From positions 104,408,001 to 104,472,000 of the forward strand of contig OZ231126.1 in NCBI GenBank assembly GCA_965153355.1: a stretch of 64,000 bases of DNA, given 5' to 3'. Source of the stretch: Flaccisagitta enflata (lineage: Eukaryota > Chaetognatha > Sagittoidea > Aphragmophora). Numbering within the stretch: position 1 is the first letter of the stretch; each line of letters begins with the position of its first letter. Below are positions 1 through 10,497 of this stretch, one piece after another. Position numbers and translations under genes: made by a program. Under the pieces are notes generated by a model, which did no database searches, had not been told where the DNA came from, and saw nothing but the letters and a program-made list of their open reading frames with translations.

Positions 1-740
1 TTCCTCAGCGGTCGCATGGAAACTGCTTTTGTTGGGAAACTCAGAGGATGCATGGAAGTTGTTCCTTCCAGAGGAAAAGTTACTCAGTGGCACCATGGAA
101 TTCCAGCGACAGAAACTCAGAGGTGACATGGAAATCACCTGTCGCAGGGCGTCCCCCACTTGGCGTTAAAAAGGTACAGTACACCTTAAAAACGCCTGCC
201 CTCCTGTTTTTATTTTTTTTTTTAGATTAAAGTGTTCTTGAAAATTCGTCGCTATGACCTTACAGGTTCGCGATGGCCGGTCGCATCTCCTAAAGGTACT
301 GCAGCTGTTTTCAATGTACGCGTTGTAAGGAAAGATATTCTCGCAGCTGGATGGTCTCCTTCTCTTTTTCTGTGTAGGATGTGAAGAGAAGTAAAACAGT
401 ATAATGAGGTATGAGAAGCAATTTTTCATAATGGGTTCATTATGGGTTCATGATTTAAGCACGAATAAGGAAAAGTGGAACGGTACGCAGGCTAACTTTC
501 GTAGCTCGATCAGGGTGAATCGTAATCGTACTCTCTGTTACTGTACTAGCTAGCGTATGTTATAGAGAGTGCTGTGACCGACATCTGGTAATTTCTAAAA
601 ATGGGTAAAGCACGTCTTACGGGAATTCTGCTTTGTGGTAGTAGGAATAAAATGTTCGATAATGTTTGATACTGATTAAAATTCGGTATGGAATAAAAGG
701 TTATCTATAATGTTTTGTGATTATACGGAGTCCCGGAATA
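1..740. other. Non-coding flank, no gene seen
   Basis: No convincing coding region on either strand. A short degenerate direct repeat (variants of CAGAGGNNGCATGGAA) recurs between about 40 and 145, in which GCATGGAA/ACATGGAA follows CAGAGG several times. A poly-T run sits near 210. Nothing else recognisable. Confidence 0.5.
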
Positions 741-750
741 GGGCCAAACG

Positions 751-889
751 CCCCGCCGCCTTCCGGTTTGGGTCTACAGGGATCATGTTTGGTGATGGGA
801 TAATTTGGGTGCGCCCCGCCGCCTTCCGGTTTGGCTCTACGGGAATCATGTTTGGCGAAGGGATAATTCGGGTGCGCCCCGCCGCCTCA
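751..889. repeat. 63-bp tandem repeat, about 2.2 copies
   Basis: A GC-rich unit beginning CCCCGCCGCC starts at 751, 814 and 877, giving a 63-bp period. The first two copies differ at only a few bases; the third is truncated. The period is 21 codons, so the plus strand reads an uninterrupted repeat peptide, but no gene context supports translation. It lies just 3' of the RING ORF that ends at 933 on the minus strand and could sit in its 3' UTR. Confidence 0.8.
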
Positions 890-932
890 AGCTCGTTCAG
901 CCTCTCTTCTCCTGTTGTAGGTATAGGAATTT

Positions 933-2666
933 CTAAGTGAAGAGAGGGTGCGGTGTTTCCGCATCGCTGACCTCTAGGGCCTTAGAAATTTCCTTCCCAA
1001 TGTCCAACTTCCAACGAGAAAGATCCTTCTCAATTTCTTGTATCATAATTTCCTCGTCAAATTCATATGTTTTGGCAGCTTCCTTTAGCGCATCGGTAGC
1101 ATTCTTCTCGGCTGCCGCTTGTCTCTCATCGAGTTCTTTCATGGTCGTTTCGGACGCTGTCTTTACCAGCCATTCTTCGTTTCTCTTTTCACAGACCGTG
1201 CCAAATAGGTTAGCTGGTCTGTCTTGCATGATTCTTGCCCGAAGTTCCTCCTCTTTGAATGCGTCGTCTGGTGTGAGGTTCTCCCCTTCGGCAATCATTT
1301 GGGCTGCCTTCGCCATAGATTGTCTGAGGAGGACATTTTCCGTGGCTAGGGATACATTTTGTTCCGCTAGATCATTCCTTTTGTTCGGTCTAGGGGGCGG
1401 GGCGGTGTCTTGGGCCGTTAGTAGGAAGTTCCTCGTATTATCCATCATTACGTCCTTGTTCCTTAGCTTAAGCATTGCTTGAGCTAGTTTCATCATACGT
1501 ATGGCGGCACATTCCGAATGTTCCTTGTTGAGGGTAGAGGCTGTGGTGAGTGTTTCCTTATGGCAGCTTTCTGCATCCCATCTTCTTCTCACCTCTATCT
1601 CCATGGACAAGGAGAGGACGCGGAAAGCGGCACGCAGGCGACGGTTTTCCTTTACCGCTTTTATGAAACTTTGTCCCAGCTCTTCCAGGTTGCTTGGAGT
1701 TTCATTAATGGATTCGTAACGCAGTTGTCGCAAGGCCTGTTGTATTGCTTCTATATTCGCGGACCCTTTTAGATGGTTCAGGTCTGCAAAGATGCTGTAC
1801 GCAGACGCTTGCGTAGAGGATTTGTTGTCTTCAAACAGGTACTTTATGTACAAGAGCGTCTCCTCTGCGTTTGAGTTATCCAGGTATGCCAGATCCGGGC
1901 CAAATGCCTTTGCTATCTCTAGCACATTTACAGCTGCAAGGGGTTCCCGTGACTTGGAATTTTTGCCATATTTCTCTGGGAACAGTGTCATTTGGAGGTC
2001 TTTATGTGCCTTATGTACGTCCTCCAGAGCCTCCGGGACTCTCCTGATAGAGGAGGCAGTGTTCTCCATATTGGTCGTGAAAAGGTTCGTACGATCCACG
2101 ATTTTCGTCAATGCGTCCAGGCTTTCTCCCGAAAGATTTTGGTCTTTCGAGAGTTGGTCCTGTTGGGTCTTGATTTCCTCTACCGCTTTCCTGATTTCTT
2201 GCACGCAGTATCGATTTTCTAGAGAGGCAGTTTTGATTATGTCTGCTGTTGCGACAATGTTTTGTTCCTCTCTCCCCATCCCAAGTTGTTGTACTATCTC
2301 AGCTTTCGGTTTTCCAGCTATGACTGCACAGCTTTTCTCAAACACCGGCTTGTAAAGCTCAAGAAATTTCCCGGTTAGTTGGTTTTGGAGACTGTATTTC
2401 GTTATTGCCTGCTCCACCGTCAAACCTGAGGAGGGCAGGTTTCCCGAAATCATCTCTGGGCATTCGAGCTTCATCTGTACCGGTTTCATGTTCCTTCTGT
2501 GTTTCCTGCATGTGGGGCAAGTGGGATTGGTCCATCGCCTAATGCACCATTTGTGAAACGTGTGGCCGCAGTTTGGAAGTAGGGAGAAATGTTCTACGGG
2601 GCCCTTTTCTAGGCAGATAGGGCATTGTAAGTGTAAGACATCTCCTTCTCCTCCCCCGGAAGCCAT
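933..2666 (-). CDS. RING-H2 finger / coiled-coil protein
   Basis: Reads as 577 residues from the ATG at 2666. An in-frame upstream ATG at 2708 exists, but the sequence between them ends in a strong 3' splice-site pattern (pyrimidine-rich tract ending TTCTATTCAG) just before 2666, so I prefer the internal start and infer an upstream non-coding or leader exon. A RING-H2 zinc-binding motif occupies residues about 15-53: Cys15, Cys18, Cys33, His35, His38, Cys41, Cys50, Cys53 in the C3-H2-C3 order, so an E3 ubiquitin-ligase role is likely by family. The remaining 500 residues are charged, with heptad-like stretches and no membrane segment; I recognise no domain there. It lies 408 bp downstream of an integrase ORF on the same strand, in the position where LTR elements carry an accessory gene. 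Whether it is a host gene or element cargo is undecided. Confidence 0.7.
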   Translation of the reverse strand: MASGGGEGDVLHLQCPICLEKGPVEHFSLLPNCGHTFHKWCIRRWTNPTCPTCRKHRRNMKPVQMKLECPEMISGNLPSSGLTVEQAITKYSLQNQLTGKFLELYKPVFEKSCAVIAGKPKAEIVQQLGMGREEQNIVATADIIKTASLENRYCVQEIRKAVEEIKTQQDQLSKDQNLSGESLDALTKIVDRTNLFTTNMENTASSIRRVPEALEDVHKAHKDLQMTLFPEKYGKNSKSREPLAAVNVLEIAKAFGPDLAYLDNSNAEETLLYIKYLFEDNKSSTQASAYSIFADLNHLKGSANIEAIQQALRQLRYESINETPSNLEELGQSFIKAVKENRRLRAAFRVLSLSMEIEVRRRWDAESCHKETLTTASTLNKEHSECAAIRMMKLAQAMLKLRNKDVMMDNTRNFLLTAQDTAPPPRPNKRNDLAEQNVSLATENVLLRQSMAKAAQMIAEGENLTPDDAFKEEELRARIMQDRPANLFGTVCEKRNEEWLVKTASETTMKELDERQAAAEKNATDALKEAAKTYEFDEEIMIQEIEKDLSRWKLDIGKEISKALEVSDAETPHPLFT

Positions 2667-3116
2667 TTTGAGTTTAAAACTGAATAGAAATAGGGATAAA
2701 ATGTGCAATCATTTGGAATTCAGTTTATCAGGAATCCATAAGACCTGATAATCAGGACGGAAGGACGCTTTTCAGGAACAAAAGATACGTCGGAAAATCT
2801 TTTGGTATGTGACCACTTGTGTGAATAACTTTTGGTTACAGGTAAAGCAGTTTTGAATATATGAATAATCGTCTAGTTTGTTGGAGAAGACATGCAAATA
2901 CATTGAAAATACCGCTCATCCTCCCAAACATTACCAAGATAAGTGGGGGAATGGGCAAGTTAATTGACCAATCGGCAGGGCATAATGCAGTAACATAAAA
3001 GGAAAGTAACTAATGAAAAGAATTAAAAGGGGTTTTGTAATTGTTCGATCGCACACACGACGGCTTGAACATTTTTGTTTCCCGGACTTCGCAATCAGGA
3101 CAAAATTTTATTTGTC
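2667..3116 (-). other. Spacer between integrase and RING ORFs, with 3' splice site
   Basis: No ORF. On the minus strand the segment immediately before 2666 has a pyrimidine-rich tract ending in CAG about 14 bases upstream of the RING ATG, a good acceptor. Elsewhere AT-rich and featureless. Confidence 0.5.
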
Positions 3117-4349
3117 CTATTCCCCAGGGTCCATGCCTTCAGGCATGGGCTTCATGGCCCTGACGTGGACCCGCCTGATTGTGTTTCCTTCATCGAACGA
3201 CCTGCAAACATAGTTTCTCGCACACCTCTCGAGAACCAAGGCTCTAGACCAGGTTTTCCGAAGCTTGAATTTGATCCTTCCATTGCCGAGCTTCCGTTTT
3301 GCCATGATGTGTTCCTGCCATATGAGGACCCGTTCCCCAACCGCAAATGATCGTCTACCCCCTACGTTTGCGGCAAGCGTCGGATTGTCTATCCTTCTCT
3401 CCTTCGCAATCCTCTCCATTAGGGTTTTGATGGTTTCCATTCGGTTAGCGGTATTTGTTTGTAGGTCACTCTTACTCCAGGGAACATGGTTGTGGTTTCT
3501 GCTATTAAAGAGGAAGTTTGGCGTCGCAAGAAAGTTCCCTGCGTAGCAGAAGAGAGAGTTGTTAAGCGAGAAAACACAATCTTGTAATATCCTCGGCCAT
3601 TGGTCAGATTTCTCCAAAGAGCGTTGCATGAGGTTGACGAGTCTTCCATTCCCAGCCTCGACGACACCATTGCTGTTCTTGTCAAGGAAATGGTTGAATG
3701 TTAGGATGGCGCTGTTTTCCTTGCACACTGCTTTGAAAATTTCTGCGTCAAATTCTTTGCCAGGATCCAGGATCACTTCCCTGAAGATGACGCCATTTGC
3801 TAGCTGCATCCTTCGAAAGCTGGCTGCGGTCTCCTCTGCAGACCGGCTGACGAGACTTTCGGCCATTAAATAAGCCGTTGCTTGGTCTACCATTGTTAGC
3901 ACATATTTCTCTTTGTTCTTTCCCTTCTCTAAGTGTAAAATGTCGACATTTACTGCCTCGCCGGGCACAGAGGAAAAGGTTCTTATTTTCCTCGCCGGGG
4001 CTGCCCTCGGGGGCTGCGAGAGCAAACAGCTAGTACACTGTGATTTAATAATAACCGAGAGTGGTTTTCGGTCCCAGATGTACATTGTTGAGTTAAGATA
4101 TCGTTGTAATCTGAAAACATTTGTATGGTTTAGCCGTTCATGAGCCCTGGTCACCATGAGCTTTCCAATTTTTGCAGGAACAACGGGAACGGCATAGAAA
4201 TCATTCGAGCCATCGATCAGGCGGATCTTAAGGATACCATCCTGAACAAAGAGGTTTTCGAAGTTCTCTACTAGGTTTTTGACCATTGGACTCTGGGCTC
4301 GAGATTCATATTCCAGCGGCCGGAGACCCTTTTCCACTAGCTCGGACAT
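3117..4349 (-). CDS. Retroelement-type integrase (DDE, gypsy/Ginger-like)
   Basis: 410 residues carrying all three integrase regions. An N-terminal zinc-binding module has His70/His75 and Cys105/Cys108. The catalytic core has Asp136 (NVDIL), Asp195 (LDPGKEF) and Glu231 (VVEAGNG), with exactly 35 residues between the last two, the D,D35E spacing. The C-terminal 90 residues have the basic SH3-like pattern (VGERVLIW onward) of gypsy and Ginger integrases. No protease, reverse transcriptase or RNase H lies upstream: the frame closes at 4386-4388, then a GA array, then an unrelated LINE. So it is either a pol remnant, a Ginger-type DNA transposon, or a domesticated integrase. All catalytic residues are intact. 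An AG just before the ATG, preceded by the CT-rich complement of the GA array, could act as a splice acceptor. Confidence 0.75.
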   Translation of the reverse strand: MSELVEKGLRPLEYESRAQSPMVKNLVENFENLFVQDGILKIRLIDGSNDFYAVPVVPAKIGKLMVTRAHERLNHTNVFRLQRYLNSTMYIWDRKPLSVIIKSQCTSCLLSQPPRAAPARKIRTFSSVPGEAVNVDILHLEKGKNKEKYVLTMVDQATAYLMAESLVSRSAEETAASFRRMQLANGVIFREVILDPGKEFDAEIFKAVCKENSAILTFNHFLDKNSNGVVEAGNGRLVNLMQRSLEKSDQWPRILQDCVFSLNNSLFCYAGNFLATPNFLFNSRNHNHVPWSKSDLQTNTANRMETIKTLMERIAKERRIDNPTLAANVGGRRSFAVGERVLIWQEHIMAKRKLGNGRIKFKLRKTWSRALVLERCARNYVCRSFDEGNTIRRVHVRAMKPMPEGMDPGE

Positions 4350-4400
4350 CGCTATGATGTCAGGGTCAAGGTCAAGGTCAGTCAGTCAGACAAAGTAAGA

Positions 4401-4461
4401 TGAGAGAGAGGGAGGGAGAGAGAGAGAGATAGAGCTGTCAGACAGATTGACCGAGCAAAGT

Positions 4462-4540
<79 letters not shown>
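4401..4540. repeat. GA microsatellite
   Basis: Interrupted GA/GGGA at 4401-4458, then a nearly pure (GA)n run to about 4540. It separates the integrase ORF from the 3' end of the LINE and may be the LINE's microsatellite tail (CT on the LINE strand). Confidence 0.95.
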
Positions 4541-4542
<2 letters not shown>

Positions 4543-5256
4543 CCCGGGGTTTCTTAAAAAAAAAGGGGGTTCGATGCCTTAATCTAAAAGGGGGCCACCT
4601 TGGGTCTTATGCTTTACCGTGCTATCAGGATCCCTTCCCTTCCCTATCTTCTATCTTTCTATTGGCCTGACTGTCTCTCCTTCCAGCCTTTCTGTCCCTC
4701 CCTCTCAGAGGGACAGCCCCTCATCCTATAAGGGAGAAAATAAGCAGAGATAGAGTCAGAGCAAGGAGGTATATTCGGACTGCCGATCCACAGAGGCATC
4801 ATCTTTACCCCCTCTAGATCCTCTTCCGCTCTTCCACGGGGATGGAGTATTCCCCCCTTCCTCATCTTCTCTTACCGCGCCGCCACCTCTCTTACCGGGG
4901 GCCGGAGGCCCCCTATTGGCTGTGGGCCGCTGCAGGATCAGGAGCAGCATTGGGGGGGAAGATAATGGGGAGGTCTGGATGATTGGGGATTGGGGTGAGG
5001 TCCGAGGCAGGAGGGTAAGGGCTGTTGAAGGGGGTTGGGGCTCTACCAGCTGAAAGGAACCGCCCGCCATAGGGGTTGTTGTTGTTTTTGTTGTTTGCCC
5101 CAATCAGTCGGGAGGGGGTGGACGCGGCGGAAGAGGGGGGTGTGAAGCAAGGGGTGAAGAGAGGTCCATAAGACGGATATGAGCGTCAAGCGAATCGGAT
5201 GAGGATATATTCATCATTCTGATGTGGGCATCGAGCAATGTAGACGGGGATATCTC

Positions 5257-7379
5257 TTAGTGATAGTCTGGATAAACCAGCGGTGGAGGAGTGGCAACCA
5301 GAGAAGAAGTACGAGGAGGAGTAGACCGAGCAGGGGAGGAGGAGGACGTCGAGGAAGACGGCGATGGAGGAGGAGGAGCAGGCGGCGGCGGAGGAGCAGG
5401 TGGAGGCGACGGAGGAGCGGGCGGAGGCGGAGGAGCAGGCGGAGGCGGAGGAGGAGGCGGAGGAGCAGGCGGAGGAGGGAGAACAGGACGAGGAGCCAGT
5501 GGAAAGGAAGGACGAGAGACAGGCGGTAGGTTATTGAAGGAAGGCGTCCGCGAGAGGAAGTGTGCCGCGTGCACAGGATTACACCAAAGATCGACCTTGT
5601 AGAGCTGTGAAGGAAATGCCGCACACCGGAAAAGATGATCTGTCGTCTGTGGCTCAAAGTTACAATCGGGGCAGTTTGGAGAACCGTTGTCTAAGACACA
5701 GGAGTAAGATCTGATGGCGCGACAAAAACCCGACCTCAATTGGCTCAACGTCGAGCGCCAGTGGCGAGGAAGAAATCTTTCCGATTTGCAGGAGGCGGGC
5801 GAGTGCCAAGGACGCGGTTGGGATTGGCATCAAACTTGTCGACTGAAACGGCCACCGCCGAGGTATGTAAATCTGTGATGACTTCCTTTAGTGACCCAGA
5901 TGGGATGGAGCCGTTGCGCAGGAAGGGAAAAACAGCCGCGGCGTGACGTGATGCAAGCGTCTCCCTAATGGCCCTTGGCCCTTGGGGGCCGGTGACAACA
6001 GGACCTGAAGGATGGCCATTCACGTATGCTTTGGCGAGGAACTGACGTGAGAGGAGATGGAGATGGTCGTCGACAGGTAAGGTTAGAGTCTCGCGATGGA
6101 CGTGTTCAAGCGAAGAAGCTGCATGATTTCCGGTTACAGTCTGCAGACACTGATTTTGGACTCTTTGAAGCTTCAGCATGTTTGATGGCTTAAGATTCGG
6201 CGAATAAATTGGGGCCGCGTAGTTCAACTGTGACACTCCCAGCATCTTGTAGGTTAACAGTAGGTCTTCCTGACTGTGGCCCCAGTCAGTCCCAGCCAAG
6301 GCCTTGAGCACTCGATGGCGAGCTGCGAGTTTGCCAACGAGCTTCTTGGCATGTGGGCCAAAGGTCAACGAAGGATCAAACGTGACCCCAAGGATCTTTG
6401 GATTTTGGTCTAACGGGATGAGGGCGCCGTCGAGAAAGACTTGAGGATGATAGCGATGCTGATGAGAGTCCGTGGAGAAGAGGGTGACCGTAGACTTCTC
6501 CGCAGGTAACGCTAGGTTTTTCCGTTTTGCCCAAGACGAAATTGCTGCCAGATTGGCATTCATTCGTGCCTCCGCGACTCCAATGTCCGCATTCGACTCG
6601 ACGAGCGTGAAATCGTCAGCGTAGCTGATTGTTAATTCCGCGCAAGTGGGGAAATCCCGAACAAAGAAGTTAAAAAGGAGGGGAGATATGATGCTTCCCT
6701 GTGGCACTCCGAAGAAGATGCGGCGGAAGGTTGAGCAAACACCGTTGTACATGCAAGCGATTAAACGACCGCGAAGATAAGCCTTTAGCCAAAGCTTGAG
6801 GTTTTGATGGAGAGTGGTGGCGGCGATGTCTTCCAGGAGCAAAGTGTGGTCGATAGTGTCAAACGCGGGCGAGATGTCCAAAGCCACCGCAACCGAACGA
6901 AGAGGCAGCTTACATTGTTTGAAACCGTTTGCCCCCTTATCGGTGAATGGAAGCAAGGCAGTGGTGCAAGAACGACGACGACGAAATCCATGCTGGTGTT
7001 CTTCCAGGTTGAAGGCGTCCTTGAGCGACGGTTGGAGAAGTCTTTCGAGGATCTTTACTGCTGGACAAAGCAATGAAATAGGCCGATAGGACGAACCCTT
7101 ATCCGCCGCTTTACCCGGCTTGAGGATGGGAAGAATCAAAGCCGCCTTCCAAATCGAGGGACTATCCGCATTTGCCACCGAGAGATTGAATATTTCCGTC
7201 AAATATTCAATGGCCCTAGGGCCAATTTGCTTCAAGTGCCACGGAGCTAAGCCGTCGGGCCCAGTCGCCGTTGAGTTTTTCGATGCCTGAATCGCTTCAG
7301 TCGTGTCACTGACGGAAAAAGGCTTGTAAGTATGATCCAGAGGAGAGTCTCTGAGCATGTTACGCACCATGACACGCAT
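5257..7379 (-). pseudogene. LINE reverse transcriptase, frameshifted
   Basis: The first frame (7379 to 5745) is a reverse transcriptase: a GPDGL block near the start, the first catalytic aspartate in VALDISPAFDTIDH, the GVPQGSIISPLLFN block, and the catalytic YADD box. The reading frame then shifts by one base near 5760. The second frame (5748 to 5257) continues with the family's C-terminal signature (LRSGFC, then CPDC...TTDHLFRC) before a proline/alanine-rich tail. The split, together with loss of the 5' endonuclease half, makes this copy non-functional although its catalytic aspartates remain. The poly-proline tail is encoded by a GGAGGC-type minisatellite. Assignment to the Jockey/CR1 group is from the order of motifs; the exact clade is unresolved. 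Confidence 0.85.
5326..5495. repeat. GGAGGCGGAG minisatellite
   Basis: Purine-rich array of GGAGGCGGAGGAGCAGGC-type units. On the minus strand it encodes a Pro/Ala-rich run at the C-terminus of the LINE ORF; the plus strand reads Gly/Arg-rich. Confidence 0.85.
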
Positions 7380-7724
7380 ACGTTTTGAGGACGACGGCGG
7401 AGGAGCGTAGAGTTGAGGTGTAAGGACGCAAATTGAAAGTGGCGTAAAACGTTAAAGCCCGATTCTAAGATGTTCAAAAGTAAGATTATTGGAGGTAAGG
7501 AATGCAGAGGTCGCAAAGTCGTTCTATGGATGGTTAGTCGATGTAAAGTATATGTGGTGATTGTGGTGAGAAGAAAAGCGGGCCTGAAGGTTTTCTAAGC
7601 ATTCGTAAGCATTAATGCATGTCACAGTGCCGCAATTGGCCAAAACTGGCTTTCCCCTGGCAAAAACTTTTTCCTTTGCCTGAATGCCGTAGAATGAGCC
7701 TTCGCGCGACATACCAATCATTCT

Positions 7725-7852
7725 GGAACCATTGTTAGGGTGACCATAAAGTTTCCATAGGAACCAATGGCAGAGACAAAAATTGCTTACTAAAATTTTT
7801 GATTCCAATGCTTATTCAATGTAAACTTCAACCTCACCCTAACGATGGTTCC
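7725..7852. mobile_element. 128-bp MITE with near-perfect 19-bp terminal inverted repeats
   Basis: The left end GGAACCATTGTTAGGGTGA (7725-7743) and the right end (7834-7852) are inverted repeats with one mismatch; weaker complementarity extends about 20 bp further inside. CAATCA occurs four bases outside the left end (7715-7720) and directly at the right end (7853-7858), a possible imperfect target duplication. A diverged relative lies at 14793-14905. Confidence 0.8.
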
Positions 7853-8008
7853 CAATCAAATTGAAAGTCATGCTAGGGCTCATTTTGCAGAATTTCTGCA
7901 AAAGAAACAGACAATCACCAAAGGAGAGCCAATTTTGGCCGTTTGATAACTACATACTAGTATATTATCAAACGAACTCAACGCATATGTGCGTATGATG
8001 TAACTTAC

Positions 8009-8218
8009 AAGCACTGTTGCCATCAACATTGTCTTCGCCATCTTCATTGTCAATTCTATCGCCGCCGTCGTTGTCATTGCCATGTTGATTTGCAGCTTCA
8101 TCGCCGTCGACTTCACCAACATCGCCGTCGACTTTGCCAATATCGCCATCGACTTTGTCACTTCCGCAGGGTCCTTGTTGACAGGTTTTGAGCTCCGACC
8201 GCAAGACTTGGATTTCCG
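8009..8218 (-). CDS. Acidic exon of the lectin/EGF gene (predicted)
   Basis: Open between an acceptor (CATCCAG before 8218) and a strong donor (GTAAGTT starting at 8008). Exactly 210 nt, phase 1 at both ends, which matches the phase at which the EGF exon at 9711-9818 ends. It encodes a short helix-like stretch with two cysteines, then repeated VDGD-type acidic motifs and an Asp/Asn/Gly-rich segment, possibly calcium-binding. It is placed in the same gene because strand, order and phase all fit; no known domain is recognised. The reading frame also stays open upstream to about 8363, so an alternative upstream acceptor (TTCATTTAG near 8312) is possible. Confidence 0.45.
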
Positions 8219-8682
8219 CTGGATGAGTGACGATTCCACCTTTTACTATCTTCACAAAAAAATCTGTCCACCTAAAAACTACTATCAACTTTGGAAGAAT
8301 GCCGCACCTAAATGAATAGAGCGATAAAAACCAGATTGGTCCCATTTGAAAAAGTTGTTTCAAATCATTACAATGGTACCAATCTGGGGTCAGTAGCTTT
8401 GATGGTTTGTAAGCAGCACATTTTCAAAGTCGATGCTTGTTCTGGAGTGGAGAGATTTTATTTGTGAAGATAGTAATTACTACTATATATTCGATTCAGT
8501 TATCTAAACGTTCCGCAAGCAACTTATACAGTCAATGGACAAAACAACAGTTGTGTATACTGCCTATGAATGATATGATTCTGATGTTAAGTATTTTTAC
8601 AATATAAGGATATTGCTGAAAGTGAAAATAGTTCGTAACATTGAAATCTTTTCCAGTAAGGAATATTCTGTCACAGTCAGAT

Positions 8683-8865
8683 CCCTTGAGGCCGGGAATT
8701 TGGGCCTCAAAAATAGTTGGGATTTGGACCTCAAGACTGGGATTTGGGCCTCGAGGCTGAGATATGGGCCTGGAGGTGGGGGAGGGGGGTAACGGAGAAG
8801 AAGGAGGAGGAGAAAATTCCCCTGTGTGAAAGCATAGGTCATCGACCCCTTTGGGGCCGCTGCCC
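8683..8865. repeat. GC-hairpin composite repeat, partial copy
   Basis: Degenerate GGGATTTGGGCCTCGAGGCT-type units, a GGAGGAGGAG stretch, then the conserved 3' end (AGCATAGGTCATCG...GGGGCCGCTGCCC). Same family as 18891-19402 and 47861-48315, lacking the left end. Confidence 0.75.
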
Positions 8866-9710
8866 AAAAAGCACTTTTAGACTGATTTTATGAGATACAA
8901 TATAAATGAACACAATTTCAAAACTGTGTCTGTACTGCAGCATTGAAACTTTGAAAGAGAATTTAAAGTTTGCGAGGCATGCATTTTCCTGTTTGGGGGT
9001 TTTGGAGTAGGTTCACTGATTTTGATAAAATCTCTCAACCTATTGAGCAGAAACTCCAGGGATGGGCTTGAAAGATATTTTTAAGCAGATTATGAATGCA
9101 CAAAATGATCAGGCTGTAAATCTATGCATGATCAGAAATTTGCCTATCAGAAGCCAGAAACAACACTTTTGCTTTAGAAATCCCTGTGTAAAATGTATCA
9201 TTTAGATAGAAATACGATGGGAAACTCACAAAACTTTTCAGATACTAAATTATTAAAGGATACCTTCAATTAGAGACCGTTTCCAGCAGTATGGCACAAA
9301 TTTGTTGATAAATGGAAGAGAAAAAATGTGCAACTTTTACTAATTTTTTTTTAGAAAAACAGGGATTTTTCTCAAAAATTGACTATTTTCACTTATTCCA
9401 GGTTGGTTTTTTTTCAAAACCCAATTTGTTTGTTTGATACAGTCTTACAGACAAAATTGGCTTGAAAGTTCTTTCAGGAACTTTTTCAGAATGAGATTAT
9501 CATTTCTAGAAGCCAAAATATGACGTTTTTTTGGTGGCTTTGTGGCTCCTGTAACTACAGAGGTTTTCAAAATTTTAATTAGTTAGGTAACTAGTTAAAG
9601 TTAACATCTTTGGGTCCAAAGATTTTTCAAAGCCGGTGCCACGGTTTTGTTCAATTTGTTGGTTAGTTGGTACTTTTTCAAAACTAGAAAATCAACAGAT
9701 GAGAACTCAC
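8866..9710. other. Intronic/non-coding AT-rich DNA
   Basis: No supported ORF or exon. Lies between the predicted acidic and EGF exons of the minus-strand lectin gene, so probably intron. Confidence 0.5.
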
Positions 9711-9818
9711 TTATTTCGCAATGGTGTCCATAAAATCCAACCAGGCATGAGCATGAATATGAACCGTTATTGTCTTGACAAGTTCCATTATTGTGACATG
9801 TGACGTTTGAGCAGTCAT
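9711..9818 (-). CDS. EGF-like domain exon
   Basis: A single 108-nt exon (36 codons) with acceptor TTTAG before 9818 and donor GTGAGTT from 9710, phase 1 at both ends, which is the classical symmetric class of EGF exons. The translation has six cysteines in EGF spacing (DCSNVTC, NNGTC, YSCSC, GHHCE) and a leading acidic residue created at the splice junction. Extracellular adhesion or receptor modules typically carry such exons. It follows the Ser/Thr-rich exon at 10880-11833, whose predicted donor is also phase 1, so the frame carries through. Confidence 0.8.
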   Translation of the reverse strand: MTAQTSHVTIMELVKTITVHIHAHAWLDFMDTIAK

Positions 9819-10490
9819 CTAAATTTGGAAGTCAGAAAAATTCAGATTAAAACACAATAACTTTACAATGATCATTCACTGTAACCACCCTACTACCTAG
9901 GAAATATGTTTGGCGACACCTTTTATGAAAGATCGCTCAACTTCCCATTAAGATAAGTAAACAAAATCTATGAGTATTTCAATCCACGTCAAAAAATCTA
10001 CAATCTGAGTTCTATCTCGTCTCCGTGCGTAAAACCACTTAAAAATGCCATGTTTGAAGTTGATCATGTACTTTCAAAAATGGTAAAAAAAACAGAATTT
10101 ATTTCTTCTTCTACCCTTCCATCTTTGAAATGCTCTCAAATTTTACTAAGATATGATAAAAACATGCAGATTGCACCACTGGTTAGCTCTTGAGCTCTAG
10201 TTTTAAAATATCATAGATTCTTAGTCAGATTTTGGAAGCAGAGTAGCTCAGCCAATATGACCAAAATTTAATATTATTACCACAACCACCTCTTAGTTGT
10301 GATAAACATACCAAACTCGCAGTCCCTTAAATGGATTGAAGATTATTTTCCTCTTTTGTTCTAGTTAGTAAAAATATTAAAATGACTAAAGATTATCAGA
10401 AACACAAGTCTTGAGCATATGAGGGGGGAGACATACTGCCAAACCTAAGTGTCGCAAAACTTTTTTCCTAGATAGTATCTTGCCCATCTT
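9819..10490. other. Intronic DNA, nothing recognised
   Basis: AT-rich with no open frame or repeat that I can support. Probable intron between the EGF and stalk exons. Confidence 0.5.
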
Positions 10491-10497
10491 GCCCTAC

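Larger units (their letters stand above)
4545..7430 (-). mobile_element. 5'-truncated non-LTR retrotransposon (Jockey/CR1-like LINE)
   Basis: A minus-strand LINE copy. The coding part is the reverse transcriptase plus C-terminal domain, beginning at about 7430; no endonuclease domain is present upstream, so it is 5'-truncated in the usual way. The 3' part (about 5250 to 4545) is untranslated and GC-rich and ends in a short homopolymer next to the GA array. No clear target-site duplication was found. Confidence 0.75.

Noticed and set aside
5224-5602. Gly/Arg-rich plus-strand frames across 5224-5602
   Set aside because: Antisense of the LINE C-terminal frame, generated by the GGAGGC array.
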